DNA of 64,000 bases from JAJPHF01 sp035293805 (GTDB lineage: Bacteria > Chloroflexota > UBA6077 > JAJPHF01), in contig DATGMD010000031.1 in assembly GCA_035293805.1 (NCBI GenBank), positions 205,411 to 269,410 of the forward strand, in the 5' to 3' direction. Numbering within the stretch: the first letter of the stretch is position 1; each line of letters opens with the position of its first letter. The position numbers and the translations under genes were made by a program. Positions 40,246 to 48,539 of this stretch are shown here, one piece after another. The notes under the pieces are model-generated. The model made no database searches and was not told where the DNA came from. It saw only the letters and a program-made list of their open reading frames with translations.

Positions 40246-41454
40246 CTACGGCTGGTAAGGCCCAAGCTGCTGGACAGCGTAGTCCGCGAACTGGTTGTCG
40301 ATCACCTTCGACAAATCGACCTTCGTCGGCACGTAGCCGTGGTCGAAGAACCAATCTTGCGCCGCCGCGATCGTGTCCGCGCGCACGCGGCCGTCCGGAT
40401 CGCTCGACGGCCAGGGCATCGTGTCATACACCGCGCGGTCCTTCAGCGGCGTGTACTTCTGGAAGTAGCCGATGATCTCCTCGCGGTCGCGGCCTTTCGT
40501 GCGCGCGTCGTTGTAGTCCCGCAGCCCCCGCACGTACGCCTTCGCATAGCGCTTCGCGGCCTCGTTCTGATTCTCGCTGAACGCCTGCGAGTACATCACC
40601 GCCGCGATCTCGTCGTAGGGCACCGCTTCCGACCAGGGCTTCCAGCGTGCAGAGTAGCCGTCGGTCACGCCGAGCGCGGCGTACGGCTCGATCGACACCC
40701 CGCCGTCGATGTTGTGGTTGCCCATCGCTACGTTCATGTCGGGGTAGGGCATCGTGACGGTCTCGACGTCGTCAAGCGTTAGGCCGCCCCAGCCCAGTAC
40801 GTTCGACAGGACGATCTCCGTGTTGTGTCCCTTCGAGGTGATCGCCAGGCGCAGGCCGCGCAGGTCGGCCGGCTCGCGCACGCGCCCGCTGTCGATCAGG
40901 TCCTTGCGCATCATCAGCCCGCCCGCCTCGTTGCCCGGGAAGCCCGTCCACTGGTCGAGGACGATCCGCACGGGGATCCCCTGGGCAATCGCGTTGAAGA
41001 GGCCCGACGCGGTGCCGCCCGAGAGCAGATCGACCTGCCCCGCCGCCAGCGACGGCAGCAGCTGCGCGGACGTGTCGGACGGCACGTCCTCCACGCGGAT
41101 GCCCTCCTCCTCGAAGTAGCCGCGCTCCATCGCGATATAGCGGCCGCCATTCGAGATGCTCGGCGTCGTGGCCGCGCGCACCGTCACCGGCGGCGACAGC
41201 GGGCTGGGCCGCGCGGCCGCGGGCGCCGCGCTCCCGGCGGCCCCGCCGGGGCTGCTCCCCGCTGCTGTCCCATTGCCCCCCGTGCTGCCGGCGCTCGCCG
41301 CCCCGCCGGGCGCGCTCGCCGCGCTGCTCCCAGCGGCCGCTGGCGCGCTGGCCGACCCGCCGGCCGCTGGCCCCGCTGCCTGTGGCGCGCAGCCCCCGAC
41401 GAGCAGGCCCGCCGCCAGGACGGCCGGCCCCACGCGATGCACGAATCGCATCAT
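40246..41454 (-). CDS. NMT1/THI5-type binding lipoprotein, tandem copy 1
   Basis: This 402-residue lipoprotein has a signal ending in LLVGGC and a long Gly/Ala/Ser linker. The binding fold begins VRAATTPSISNGGRYIAMER, with DLRGLRLAITSKGHNT in the second lobe, and it ends in VIDNQFADYAVQQLGPYQP. It is a close paralogue of the next gene upstream. GGAGGAG precedes the ATG at 41454; an ATG at 41484 is less likely. No permease or ATPase is present. Confidence 0.82.
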   Translation of the reverse strand: MMRFVHRVGPAVLAAGLLVGGCAPQAAGPAAGGSASAPAAAGSSAASAPGGAASAGSTGGNGTAAGSSPGGAAGSAAPAAARPSPLSPPVTVRAATTPSISNGGRYIAMERGYFEEEGIRVEDVPSDTSAQLLPSLAAGQVDLLSGGTASGLFNAIAQGIPVRIVLDQWTGFPGNEAGGLMMRKDLIDSGRVREPADLRGLRLAITSKGHNTEIVLSNVLGWGGLTLDDVETVTMPYPDMNVAMGNHNIDGGVSIEPYAALGVTDGYSARWKPWSEAVPYDEIAAVMYSQAFSENQNEAAKRYAKAYVRGLRDYNDARTKGRDREEIIGYFQKYTPLKDRAVYDTMPWPSSDPDGRVRADTIAAAQDWFFDHGYVPTKVDLSKVIDNQFADYAVQQLGPYQP

Positions 41455-41529
41455 CGGCTCCTCCGTGCGCTTGCCCGTCTCCACCCGGGCAGGGCTCCCC
41501 GCGATGCTCTGCCACGCGTCCGCGAGGGC

Positions 41530-42648
41530 CTAGGGCTGGTAAGGCCCGAGCTGTTGGACGGCGTAGTCCGCGAACTGATTGTCGATCACCTTCGTCAGGT
41601 CCACCTTGGTCGGCACGTAGCCGTTCTCGGCGAACCAGTCTTGCGCGGCGGCGATCGTCTCCGGGTTGACGCGGCCGTCCGGGCTGTTCGACGGCCAGGG
41701 CATCTGGTCGTAGATCGCCCGGTCCTTCAGCGGCGTGTTCTTGATCAAGATCGCGATCACCTCGTCGCGATCGATGCCCTTCGTCCGCGCGTCGTTGTAC
41801 GCGCGCAGCCCCCGCACGTACGCCTTCGCGTAGCGGCGGGCCACGTCGTTTCGGCCGTCGGCGAAGGCCTCAGAGTACATCTGCATCGCCGGGTTGTCGT
41901 TGGGAATCAGCTCCGGCCAGGCCTTGAACCGCGCGGCGAAGCCCTGGGCCACGGCCGTGGCCGCGTACGGCTCGATAGTCACTGCCGCATCCACCGCCTT
42001 GTTGCCCAGCGCCAGGGTCATGTCGGGATACGACAGCTCGGTGGTCTCCACGTCCGCGAGCGTCAGCCCGCCTTTCGCCAGCCCCATGGCAAGGCCGTAC
42101 TGCGTCGCTTGCCCTTTTGACGTAATGGCGATGTTCAGGCCGCGTAGGTCGGCGAAGTCGCGGACGCGCCCACTGTCAATGAGGTCCTTGCGGACGATGA
42201 TGCCCCCGGCGCCGTTGCCCGGGTACGCCGTCCACTGGTCCAGCACGATCCGCACCGGGATCCCCTGGGCAATCGCGTTGAACAACCCCGCCGCGACGCC
42301 GCCCGCCCCGATCTCGATCTGCCCGGCCGCGAGCGAGGGCAGCATCTTGGCCGACGTGTCCGAGCTGACGTCCTCCAGCTGGATGCCCTCCTCGGCGAAG
42401 TACCCGCGCTCCTCGGCGATGTAGCGGCCCCCGTTCGAGATGCTGGGCGTCGTGGCGATTTGAATCGTCGTCAGCTCGGCGGGCGCGGTCGGCGCCGCCG
42501 TCGGTGCGGCGCTGGCTGAGGCCGCGGCCGCGCCGGCGGTCGGCGCGGTGGACGCCGCGGGCTGAGAGGGCGCGGACGCGCCACCCGTGCAGGCCACGAG
42601 CGCGAGCGTGACGGTCACGACGAGGCGGGCGCAAAGCGGCCGGCACAT
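41530..42648 (-). CDS. NMT1/THI5-type binding lipoprotein, tandem copy 2
   Basis: This 372-residue lipoprotein (signal ending in LALVAC) is a paralogue of the neighbouring downstream gene. The two share long stretches such as ISNGGRYIAEERGYF, IAQGIPVRIVLDQWT, RRYAKAYVRGLRAYNDARTKG, PLKDRAIYDQMPWPS and the identical end VIDNQFADYAVQQLGPYQP. They differ most in linker length and second-lobe loops, so they may bind different ligands of one class. The ATG at 42648 has GAGGAG about 8 bases upstream. Confidence 0.82.
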   Translation of the reverse strand: MCRPLCARLVVTVTLALVACTGGASAPSQPAASTAPTAGAAAASASAAPTAAPTAPAELTTIQIATTPSISNGGRYIAEERGYFAEEGIQLEDVSSDTSAKMLPSLAAGQIEIGAGGVAAGLFNAIAQGIPVRIVLDQWTAYPGNGAGGIIVRKDLIDSGRVRDFADLRGLNIAITSKGQATQYGLAMGLAKGGLTLADVETTELSYPDMTLALGNKAVDAAVTIEPYAATAVAQGFAARFKAWPELIPNDNPAMQMYSEAFADGRNDVARRYAKAYVRGLRAYNDARTKGIDRDEVIAILIKNTPLKDRAIYDQMPWPSNSPDGRVNPETIAAAQDWFAENGYVPTKVDLTKVIDNQFADYAVQQLGPYQP

Positions 42649-42851
42649 GGCAGTCTCCTCGCGCGGGGCGGGCCTGCAACCGAGCAATGGCGCGGCACGG
42701 CGGCCCGCACGCTTGCGCCGAGTCTACTACGCGCTGGCGCCGCGGTTCAATCCCGCCGCGGGCTCCCGCTTCCGCGACCCCGCGTGAGCAGGCCTCGGCC
42801 ACCGGGCAAGACTGCACCCTCGCGCCCACGGCTACGACGCGCGGCCATCGC

Positions 42852-44102
42852 TCAGCTCAGCTTGCGTAGCCCCTCGCGCGGCCAGGTCAGCGCCAGCAGC
42901 AGGACCAGCAGCCCGCTCGCGCTGAGGGCGATGGCGAGCGGCGCGCCGAGCATCTCGGCGACCACGCCCGCCGGCAGCGCCCCGAGCGGGCTCATCCCCT
43001 GCGTACACGCCATCCAGAAGCCCATCACCCGCCCCCGCAGCTCCTCCGACACGGTCTGCTGGACCAACGTGTTGCCGAGCGTGAGCGTGGCGGTGCCGGC
43101 CGCGCCCACGACGACCAGCACGGGGAGCGCCAGCCCGTACAGCGGGCACAGCGCGAAGGCGAACAGGCCCAGGCAGAGGGCCAGCCCGGCGCCGAGAAAC
43201 AGGCGCCCCTTGCGGGGCACCTGCCCGGCGACGGCCAGCGCCAGCGCCGCCGCGATCGTGCCGGCGGCCGGCATCGTCAGCAGCAGGCCCAGCCCCTCGG
43301 GGCCGACGCCATAGACGTCGCGCGCGAACACGGGCATGAGCTGCGTGTACGACAGGCCGAGAAAGCAGACCCCCGCGGCGGCGAGCAGCAGCGCCCGCAC
43401 GCTGGCATGTCCCCACGCGTAGCGCGCCCCTTCCCGCACCCCCTCCCAGGCCGATCGCCCCGCCCGCCGCTCCGGGGCCGGCGCCAGGCGGATGCCCCAC
43501 AGCAAGGCCAGGTTCAGGACGTCGCTCACCACGTTCAGGTAGAAGTTGCCCGGCTCGCCCCAGCCGGCCAGCACCACGCCCGCGACAGCCGGCCCCACCA
43601 CGGCGGCGCCCTGCCAGAGGATCGAGTTTAGCGCGATCGCCGACAGCAGGGCCGACCGCGGCACCAGGCCCGGCATGAACGCCTGGCGAGCGGGCGTGCT
43701 CAGCCCGCGGATCGTGGCGCCCGCCAGCGTGTACACGTAGACGTGCCAGACTTGCACGTGCCCCGTGCCGACGAGCAGCGCGATGGTCGTGTCTGGCACG
43801 AGCTGTGCCGCCTGCGCGGCCAGCACCATGCGGAAGCGGTCGACGCGGTCGGCGACGACGCCGCCGACGAGGGATAGCGTGATTAGCGGCAGCGCGGTGA
43901 GCGCCCCGGTCAGGCCCAGCGAGGCGGGCGAGTCGGTGAGCGCCAGCACCAGCCAGCCCGTGGCGACGATCTGCATCCACGAGCCGACGTTGCCGAGGAG
44001 CTGGCCGATCCAGTAGAGCCGGTAGTTGCGGTAGGCGAAAGCGGCGAAGCGCGGGCGCGCGGTGGAAGCGGCGGGACTGGCGCTCGGGGCCATCCCGCTC
44101 AT
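42852..44102 (-). CDS. MFS transporter, EntS-like exporter family
   Basis: This 416-residue protein has 12 predicted helices and belongs to the MFS group that includes enterobactin and macrolide exporters. The N-terminal FAAFAYRNYRLYWIGQLLGNVGSWMQ-type opening, GGVVADRVDRFRMV in loop 2-3 and NTLVQQTVSEELRGRVMGFW in the second half are characteristic. AGGAG lies 6 bases before the ATG at 44102. Upstream lies the strong tandem-hairpin block. The exported substrate is unknown. Confidence 0.87.
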   Translation of the reverse strand: MSGMAPSASPAASTARPRFAAFAYRNYRLYWIGQLLGNVGSWMQIVATGWLVLALTDSPASLGLTGALTALPLITLSLVGGVVADRVDRFRMVLAAQAAQLVPDTTIALLVGTGHVQVWHVYVYTLAGATIRGLSTPARQAFMPGLVPRSALLSAIALNSILWQGAAVVGPAVAGVVLAGWGEPGNFYLNVVSDVLNLALLWGIRLAPAPERRAGRSAWEGVREGARYAWGHASVRALLLAAAGVCFLGLSYTQLMPVFARDVYGVGPEGLGLLLTMPAAGTIAAALALAVAGQVPRKGRLFLGAGLALCLGLFAFALCPLYGLALPVLVVVGAAGTATLTLGNTLVQQTVSEELRGRVMGFWMACTQGMSPLGALPAGVVAEMLGAPLAIALSASGLLVLLLALTWPREGLRKLS

Positions 44103-44209
44103 GCTGCGCTCCTGTCCCGCCGGGCCGTCGGCGCCGCTGCTGCCCGGGCGAGCGCCGCGCCCCGGCCGCGGCGGCTCCGCCCGGCCCCAGTGTAGCACGA
44201 TGGACGCTA

Positions 44210-44244
44210 GAGGCCGCCCGCTCGAGCGTCGAGCGGGCGGCCTC
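44210..44244. terminator. Perfect 16-bp hairpin
   Basis: The arms 44210-44225 and 44229-44244 are perfectly complementary with a 3-base GCG loop. It lies between the peroxiredoxin 3' end and the MFS gene on the minus strand. No U-run follows it, so it may be a U-less terminator or a processing barrier. Confidence 0.6.
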
Positions 44245-44258
44245 GCCGAAGCATCCGG

Positions 44259-44309
44259 CGAAAGCTGGGAGGTAGGTCTGGCTGAGCCAGACCTACCTCC
44301 CAGCTTTCG
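44259..44309. terminator. Perfect 25-bp hairpin 3' of the selenoprotein gene
   Basis: The arms 44259-44283 and 44285-44309 are perfectly complementary over 25 bp around a single central base, so the tip would open to a small loop. It starts 8 bases after the peroxiredoxin TAA. No U-tract follows. Such a perfect long stem is either a very strong terminator, an RNase-processed 3' end, or a palindromic insertion. Confidence 0.65.
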
Positions 44310-44317
44310 ACACCGGC

Positions 44318-44764
44318 TTAGAGCTTGCGCACGGCGGCTAGGACCTGGTCGGTATGGCCGTCAACCTTCACGTCGGGGAAGATGTCGCGGATCTTGCCTT
44401 CTTTGTCCACGACGTACGTGGTCCGCTTGGCCGTGCCGCGCTCGCTCTTGATGCCCAGCTCATCGACCAGGCGGCCGCCCTGATCGGAGAGCAGCGGGAA
44501 GCCGCTGCCGCAGGCGACCGCGTGCTTCTGGTTCGCGCTGGGGTCGTCCACGCTGACCCCAATAATCTGCGTGTCGAGCCGGTCGAACTCGCCGGCGCGC
44601 CGACCGAAGTCGGTGGTCTCCATCGTTCAGCCAGGCGTGTTCGCCTTCGGGTAGAAGAACACCACCAGGTTCTTCTTGCCGCGGAAGCTGCCGAGATCGA
44701 GCGTGCCGCCCTCTTGCGTGGGGGCGGTGAACGCGGGGAACGGGTCGCCTACCTGGACCGCCAT
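44318..44764 (-). CDS. Peroxiredoxin (AhpC/TSA, BCP type), probable selenoprotein with UGA at the catalytic position
   Basis: Read through one in-frame TGA at 44627-44629, the gene encodes 148 residues of a BCP-type peroxiredoxin, a thiol peroxidase reducing hydroperoxides. The sequence before the TGA is FFYPKANTPG and after it TMETTDFGRR; family members have Cys exactly between, as in the PGCT motif. The TGA is codon 46, so the peroxidatic residue is probably selenocysteine. The BCP resolving Cys five residues on is Thr here, and C85 is the only other Cys, so C85 may resolve the selenenic acid. The rest of the fold, including PLLSDQGGRLVDELGI and RTTYVVDKEGKI, is intact. GGAGG lies 7 bases before the ATG. 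A nonsense mutation or sequencing error is the alternative. Confidence 0.82.
44573..44604 (-). promoter_or_regulatory. Candidate bacterial SECIS hairpin
   Basis: Within the coding sequence after the UGA, GCCGG and CCGGC pair around a 9-base loop CGAGUUCGA, extended by an outer GUCG/CGAC stem with a small asymmetric bulge. The loop begins 36 bases after the UGA and has G in its second position, which fits the published spacing and loop rule for bacterial SECIS elements. High GC makes chance hairpins common, so confidence is moderate. Confidence 0.45.
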
Positions 44765-44814
44765 CGCGTTACCTCCGCTACGGGTGCTGGGGCGCCGCCG
44801 CGCCGTCAACGGGG

Positions 44815-44820
44815 AGTATA
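44815..44820 (-). promoter_or_regulatory. -10-like element for the peroxiredoxin gene
   Basis: TATACT on the minus strand lies about 50 bases before the peroxiredoxin ATG. No clear -35 hexamer is visible. Confidence 0.3.
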
Positions 44821-44897
44821 GCGCACCCTAAGCCCGCGCACCGGGCTCGGGCGGGCGTTTGACGTAATTTAATGTCCCCCAAACCCCGGCCGGATGC

Positions 44898-45500
44898 TTA
44901 ACGCTGCGGGTAGGCCGGCGCCAGCACCTGGATGCCCTCGGTCCGCTCGATGTGCCGCGCCAGCAGGAACTTGTTCTCCACCGCCTGCACGTCGATGCCC
45001 TTCAGCCCCGGCTGCACGCCCGGCTCCACTCGCGCCGCGACGAACGACAGCTCGTTGCGCGCGAACGCCGCCGCCACCTCGCGCCGGAAGTCCTCCACGC
45101 TGTCCACCCACACCGCATGCGGCACCCCGGCGCCCTTCGCGATGGCGACCAAGTCGGCGTTCGCGCTGTTCGCGTTGCGCCCGCCGCCCGACGCCTCGTA
45201 CACGCCGTTCACGAACACGCAGTGGATCAGGTTCGGGGGCCGCTGCCAGCCGAGCGTCGGCAGCGACGACAGGTTCAGCAGCAGCGCGCCGTCGCCGTCC
45301 AGCACCAGCACCTTGCGTTGCGGCAAGGTCAGCGCCAGCCCCAGCCCGATCGACGAGCATAGCCCCAGCGTGCGCACGCGCAGGTTCGCGTCGCTCGGCC
45401 GCACGTTCGACCATTCGAGCGTGACCCCGCCCGCGCTGCTCACGCTAATCGCGTCGCCCGCCACGTCCGCGATCGCCTTCAGACAGTCGTAGCGCTTCAC
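44898..45500 (-). CDS. ThDP-dependent decarboxylase, beta (cofactor-binding) subunit
   Basis: This 200-residue protein is the C-terminal half of a split ThDP decarboxylase, like sulfopyruvate or phosphonopyruvate decarboxylase beta subunits. The cofactor motif runs from VLDGDGALLLNLSSLPTLG to HCVFVNGVYEASGG, and the N-terminal part has VSSAGGVTLEWSNVRPSD. The GTG start is preceded by GGGGGAGG with a short gap. The alpha-subunit gene ends 9 bases upstream, so the two form one enzyme that decarboxylates a 2-oxo acid of unknown identity. Confidence 0.82.
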   Translation of the reverse strand: MKRYDCLKAIADVAGDAISVSSAGGVTLEWSNVRPSDANLRVRTLGLCSSIGLGLALTLPQRKVLVLDGDGALLLNLSSLPTLGWQRPPNLIHCVFVNGVYEASGGGRNANSANADLVAIAKGAGVPHAVWVDSVEDFRREVAAAFARNELSFVAARVEPGVQPGLKGIDVQAVENKFLLARHIERTEGIQVLAPAYPQR

Positions 45501-45509
45501 GGCCTCCCC

Positions 45510-46040
45510 CTATACCGCGAGCACGGGCCGCGTCAGCAGCACGGCCACCGGCCGCATCGAGTCGGACGCCGTCACCTGCGCGCCGGTGATCGTCGGCACC
45601 ACCTCGTGCGCCTCGCGCGGCACCCAGTAGCGAATGTTTAGCGCCTGCAGCACCGGCTCCGTGTACTGACCGACGGTGGGGAAGAAGCGGTCGCCGATGT
45701 CGCCCGCGTAGTAGATGAGCAGCACCATCGGGATCTCGTACATGATGGCCGTGCTCACCAGCGCGTTCGTGGCGACGAACAGGCCGCCGTTCTGGATCAG
45801 CATCGCGGCGCGGCGCCCGCCGTAGAAGGCGCCCGTGCAGATGCCCACGCCCTCTTCCTCGCGGCACACCGTCACGGTGGTGAAGTACGGATCGTTCTCC
45901 AGCAGCTCGTGCAGCCGCGCCAGCTTCAGGTCGGGCAGCACCACCAGGAAGTCGATGCCCGCCTGCTTGAGCGCGTCCACGATCAGCTCCGGTCCCGCGA
46001 CCGGCGCGCTGTCGGCGGGGGCGGTGCTCGTCGAAACCAT
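45510..46040 (-). CDS. ThDP-dependent decarboxylase, alpha (Pyr-domain) subunit
   Basis: This 176-residue protein is the N-terminal half of the split ThDP decarboxylase. It carries the activating glutamate in VCREEEGVGICTGAFYGG, and QNGGLFVATNALVSTAIMYEIPMVLL matches sulfopyruvate decarboxylase alpha subunits. GGAGG lies 8 bases before the ATG at 46040; longer upstream frames are not used. An amidohydrolase gene ends 77 bases upstream in the same direction and probably belongs to the same pathway. Confidence 0.82.
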   Translation of the reverse strand: MVSTSTAPADSAPVAGPELIVDALKQAGIDFLVVLPDLKLARLHELLENDPYFTTVTVCREEEGVGICTGAFYGGRRAAMLIQNGGLFVATNALVSTAIMYEIPMVLLIYYAGDIGDRFFPTVGQYTEPVLQALNIRYWVPREAHEVVPTITGAQVTASDSMRPVAVLLTRPVLAV

Positions 46041-46117
46041 GTCGTTCACCTCCGTTGCGTTCAGGCGTGCCGCGCGTGCAGCCGGCGTCCACCGGCGGCG
46101 CGCGCCGGTCGCGGCGC

Positions 46118-47173
46118 CTATCTGGCCGGCGCCGTCTGTTCGAGGCGGTAGAACGCCACCGCATTGCCGCCCGCCACGCGCGCCTTGTCGGCCGCGTCGA
46201 GCGGCAGCGCCCGCACGTGCGCCACGGCGTCCGCCATCACGCGCGGGTCCCAGCTCGCCGGGTAGTCGCTGCCCAGCGCCACGCGCTGCACGCCCAGGTT
46301 CGCCACCGCGCACGCGATCTCGCTCGGGCCGTACCAGAACGACGGCGCGGTGTCGAACAGCAGCTGGTCCATCAGGCGCTGGTACGGCACCTCGGGCGCC
46401 TCGTTGATCAGCGCGCGCGGGCTGTGGAAAAAGCGCTTCATGTTCACGAAGAAGGCGCCGCCCAGGTGCGGCATGACCATCCGCAGGCCGGGGATGTCGG
46501 CCAGCAGCCCGCTGTAGAGCAGGCGGACCGTCACCAGGCAGTGGTCGAGCGAGCGTCCGAGCGTCCGCGCCAGGTCGTACTGCGCCAGGCTCCGCGTGTC
46601 CGGCGGCGCCCCCGCCGCGTGGACGTAGACCGGCATGTCCAGCTCGGCTGCCTTGCGCAGGAACGGGTGGTATTCGGCCTCGTCCGGGTAGCGGCCCTGG
46701 AAGTTCGTCGTGATGCAGACGCCACGCAGCCCCAGCTCGCGCCCCGCGCGCTCCAGCTCCTCCAGCGCGCCCGCCTCGCCGAACGGCGGCACGTGCGCCA
46801 TCGGCATGAAGCGGTCAGGATACTGCCGCTGCAAGTCGGCCGAGGCGTCGTTCATCAGCCGCGCCGCCCGCAGCGTCATCCACGACGGGAAGCACGACGA
46901 CGACAGCAGCGCCAGGTCCACGCCCGCGGCGTCCATGTCGCGCAGCTGCACGGCCGGCTCGCAGTAGTGCTCCGGCTCGATCGTCATCACCTGCACGCCG
47001 TCGGGCTGGTAGATGCGGCAGAGCCCACTGTCCAGCCGCTGCACGCGGTAGCTCTCCGGGACGTACTCCTCGAGCCGCTCCACGAGCGGGCGGGGCATCC
47101 AGTGGTGGTGGGCGTCGACCACCGGCCCGCCGAGGCCGGCGTCCTGTTGCGGGGTCGAGTCCGGGTGCGCCAA
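46118..47173 (-). CDS. Amidohydrolase_2 family protein (ACMSD-like)
   Basis: This 351-residue TIM barrel has the metal motif VVDAHHHWMP, His in VYVHAAGAPP, His in MVMPHLGGAF and Asp in ALGSDYPASW. These match ACMSD/gamma-resorcylate decarboxylase-type amidohydrolases. The start is a TTG with an AGGAGGG ribosome site 7 bases before it. It lies upstream of the split ThDP decarboxylase and downstream of a binding lipoprotein, all on the minus strand, suggesting an uptake and breakdown unit for one organic acid. Confidence 0.84.
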   Translation of the reverse strand: MAHPDSTPQQDAGLGGPVVDAHHHWMPRPLVERLEEYVPESYRVQRLDSGLCRIYQPDGVQVMTIEPEHYCEPAVQLRDMDAAGVDLALLSSSCFPSWMTLRAARLMNDASADLQRQYPDRFMPMAHVPPFGEAGALEELERAGRELGLRGVCITTNFQGRYPDEAEYHPFLRKAAELDMPVYVHAAGAPPDTRSLAQYDLARTLGRSLDHCLVTVRLLYSGLLADIPGLRMVMPHLGGAFFVNMKRFFHSPRALINEAPEVPYQRLMDQLLFDTAPSFWYGPSEIACAVANLGVQRVALGSDYPASWDPRVMADAVAHVRALPLDAADKARVAGGNAVAFYRLEQTAPAR

Positions 47174-47343
47174 GAGCGCCCTCCTTGCGCCCGCCGCCGC
47201 GGGCCGGGGAATGCGGTCGCGCCGATTCTAAACCCCGCCTGCCGCCCGCGCAACAACCGCGAGCCCTGCGAGTAGGGCCGCCCACTCCCGGCGCCGCCTG
47301 GCCCCTGTCGGCTATCGGCCTGCTGATCGCTGACGACTGATGG

Positions 47344-48495
47344 CTACTCCGGCACGCGCCCGATCTCGTCCAGCACCTCGTTCACCAGGTCGGTGGCCCA
47401 GAGCGAGGCGAACTGCGCATCGGTCACCGGCTCGGGGATCAGCCCCTGGTCGCGGAAGAACTGGTAGCAGTACATCATGGCGTCCTTGTTGGGGAGGCCG
47501 TTCGGGTTCAGGCCGGGCAGCCCCATCTCGTGGACCGTCGCCGCGTCGATCTTGGTGTGCTCGGCGATCAGCTCGTCGATGCGCGCCCGCGTGATCGGGC
47601 TCGGCCGCCCGGCCACGGCGTCGATGTAGGCCCGGCTCGCCAGAATGTAGGCGGCGGCGAAGCCCTTCGCGGCCGGGCGGTTGGCGATGAACGACGGCGC
47701 GAAGCCCAGCGTCGAGATCTGGAAGTTCGGATACATCTGGTCGATGCCCATCACCCGCACCGCCGAGCCTTGCTGCACCGCGCGCGTCAGAAACGGCTCG
47801 GTGATCATCGCCCCGTCGATCGCGCCGTTCGCCAGCGCGGGCACCATGTCCGGGAAGTTCAGGGGCTGGATGACCAGCTCGTCGAGCGACGCGCCCGCCC
47901 GCTGCATGCCCGCGGACAGGGCGCAGGCGCTCGTCGTCCCCTTGCCCGGCGGCGTGAAGCCGATGTTCAGTCCTTTCAGGTCGCTCAGCGTGTGGCCGCG
48001 GCCCGCGTCGTACACCTCCTTGCGGATGGCGAGCGCCTGATCGCCCTGCCCGGGCGGGAAGCTGCCCTTGTCGAGCACCGACTTGATCGGCACGCCCCGC
48101 GCGATCGCGTTGAACCCGGCGGGGTTCGCGGCCAGCGAGCCGACCTCCAGCTGGTCGGTGGCCAGCGCGGGGATCATCTCGGAGGCGCTGCTGAACGGCA
48201 CCAGCTCGAAGTCGATGCCGTGCTGCTGGAAGTACCCAAGGTCGTCGGCGACGAACAGCGCCACGTCGCCCGCCACGAGCTGCGACCCGAACCGGGCGTG
48301 CGTCAGGTTCGCGGGCGCGGTGGCCGCGGCGGTCGGCGCCGCCGGCAGCTGCGCGGCTGGAGCGGACCCAGCGGCCGCCGGGGGTGCCGCGGGCACCGCC
48401 GCGGAGCCGCCCGGCGCACTGGCGCCGCTCCCGCAGGCACTCAGCGCCAGCGCTCCGCCCACGAGCAGCCAGCGGAACACGCTTGAACCACGCAT
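47344..48495 (-). CDS. NMT1/THI5-type binding lipoprotein
   Basis: This 383-residue lipoprotein has a signal ending in LALSAC, an Ala/Pro linker and an SsuA/THI5 binding fold. The fold begins ARFGSQLVAGDVALFVADDLG, has SDLKGLNIGFTPPGKGTTSA in the second lobe, and ends LWATDLVNEVLDEIGRVPE. GGAGG lies 7 bases before the ATG at 48495, and a good promoter lies upstream. It is the first gene of the minus-strand series with the amidohydrolase and the split decarboxylase. Confidence 0.84.
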   Translation of the reverse strand: MRGSSVFRWLLVGGALALSACGSGASAPGGSAAVPAAPPAAAGSAPAAQLPAAPTAAATAPANLTHARFGSQLVAGDVALFVADDLGYFQQHGIDFELVPFSSASEMIPALATDQLEVGSLAANPAGFNAIARGVPIKSVLDKGSFPPGQGDQALAIRKEVYDAGRGHTLSDLKGLNIGFTPPGKGTTSACALSAGMQRAGASLDELVIQPLNFPDMVPALANGAIDGAMITEPFLTRAVQQGSAVRVMGIDQMYPNFQISTLGFAPSFIANRPAAKGFAAAYILASRAYIDAVAGRPSPITRARIDELIAEHTKIDAATVHEMGLPGLNPNGLPNKDAMMYCYQFFRDQGLIPEPVTDAQFASLWATDLVNEVLDEIGRVPE

Positions 48496-48539
48496 CGGGC
48501 CACCTCCAGGCGGACAGTCGTAGCAAATTGCGTGCTCGG

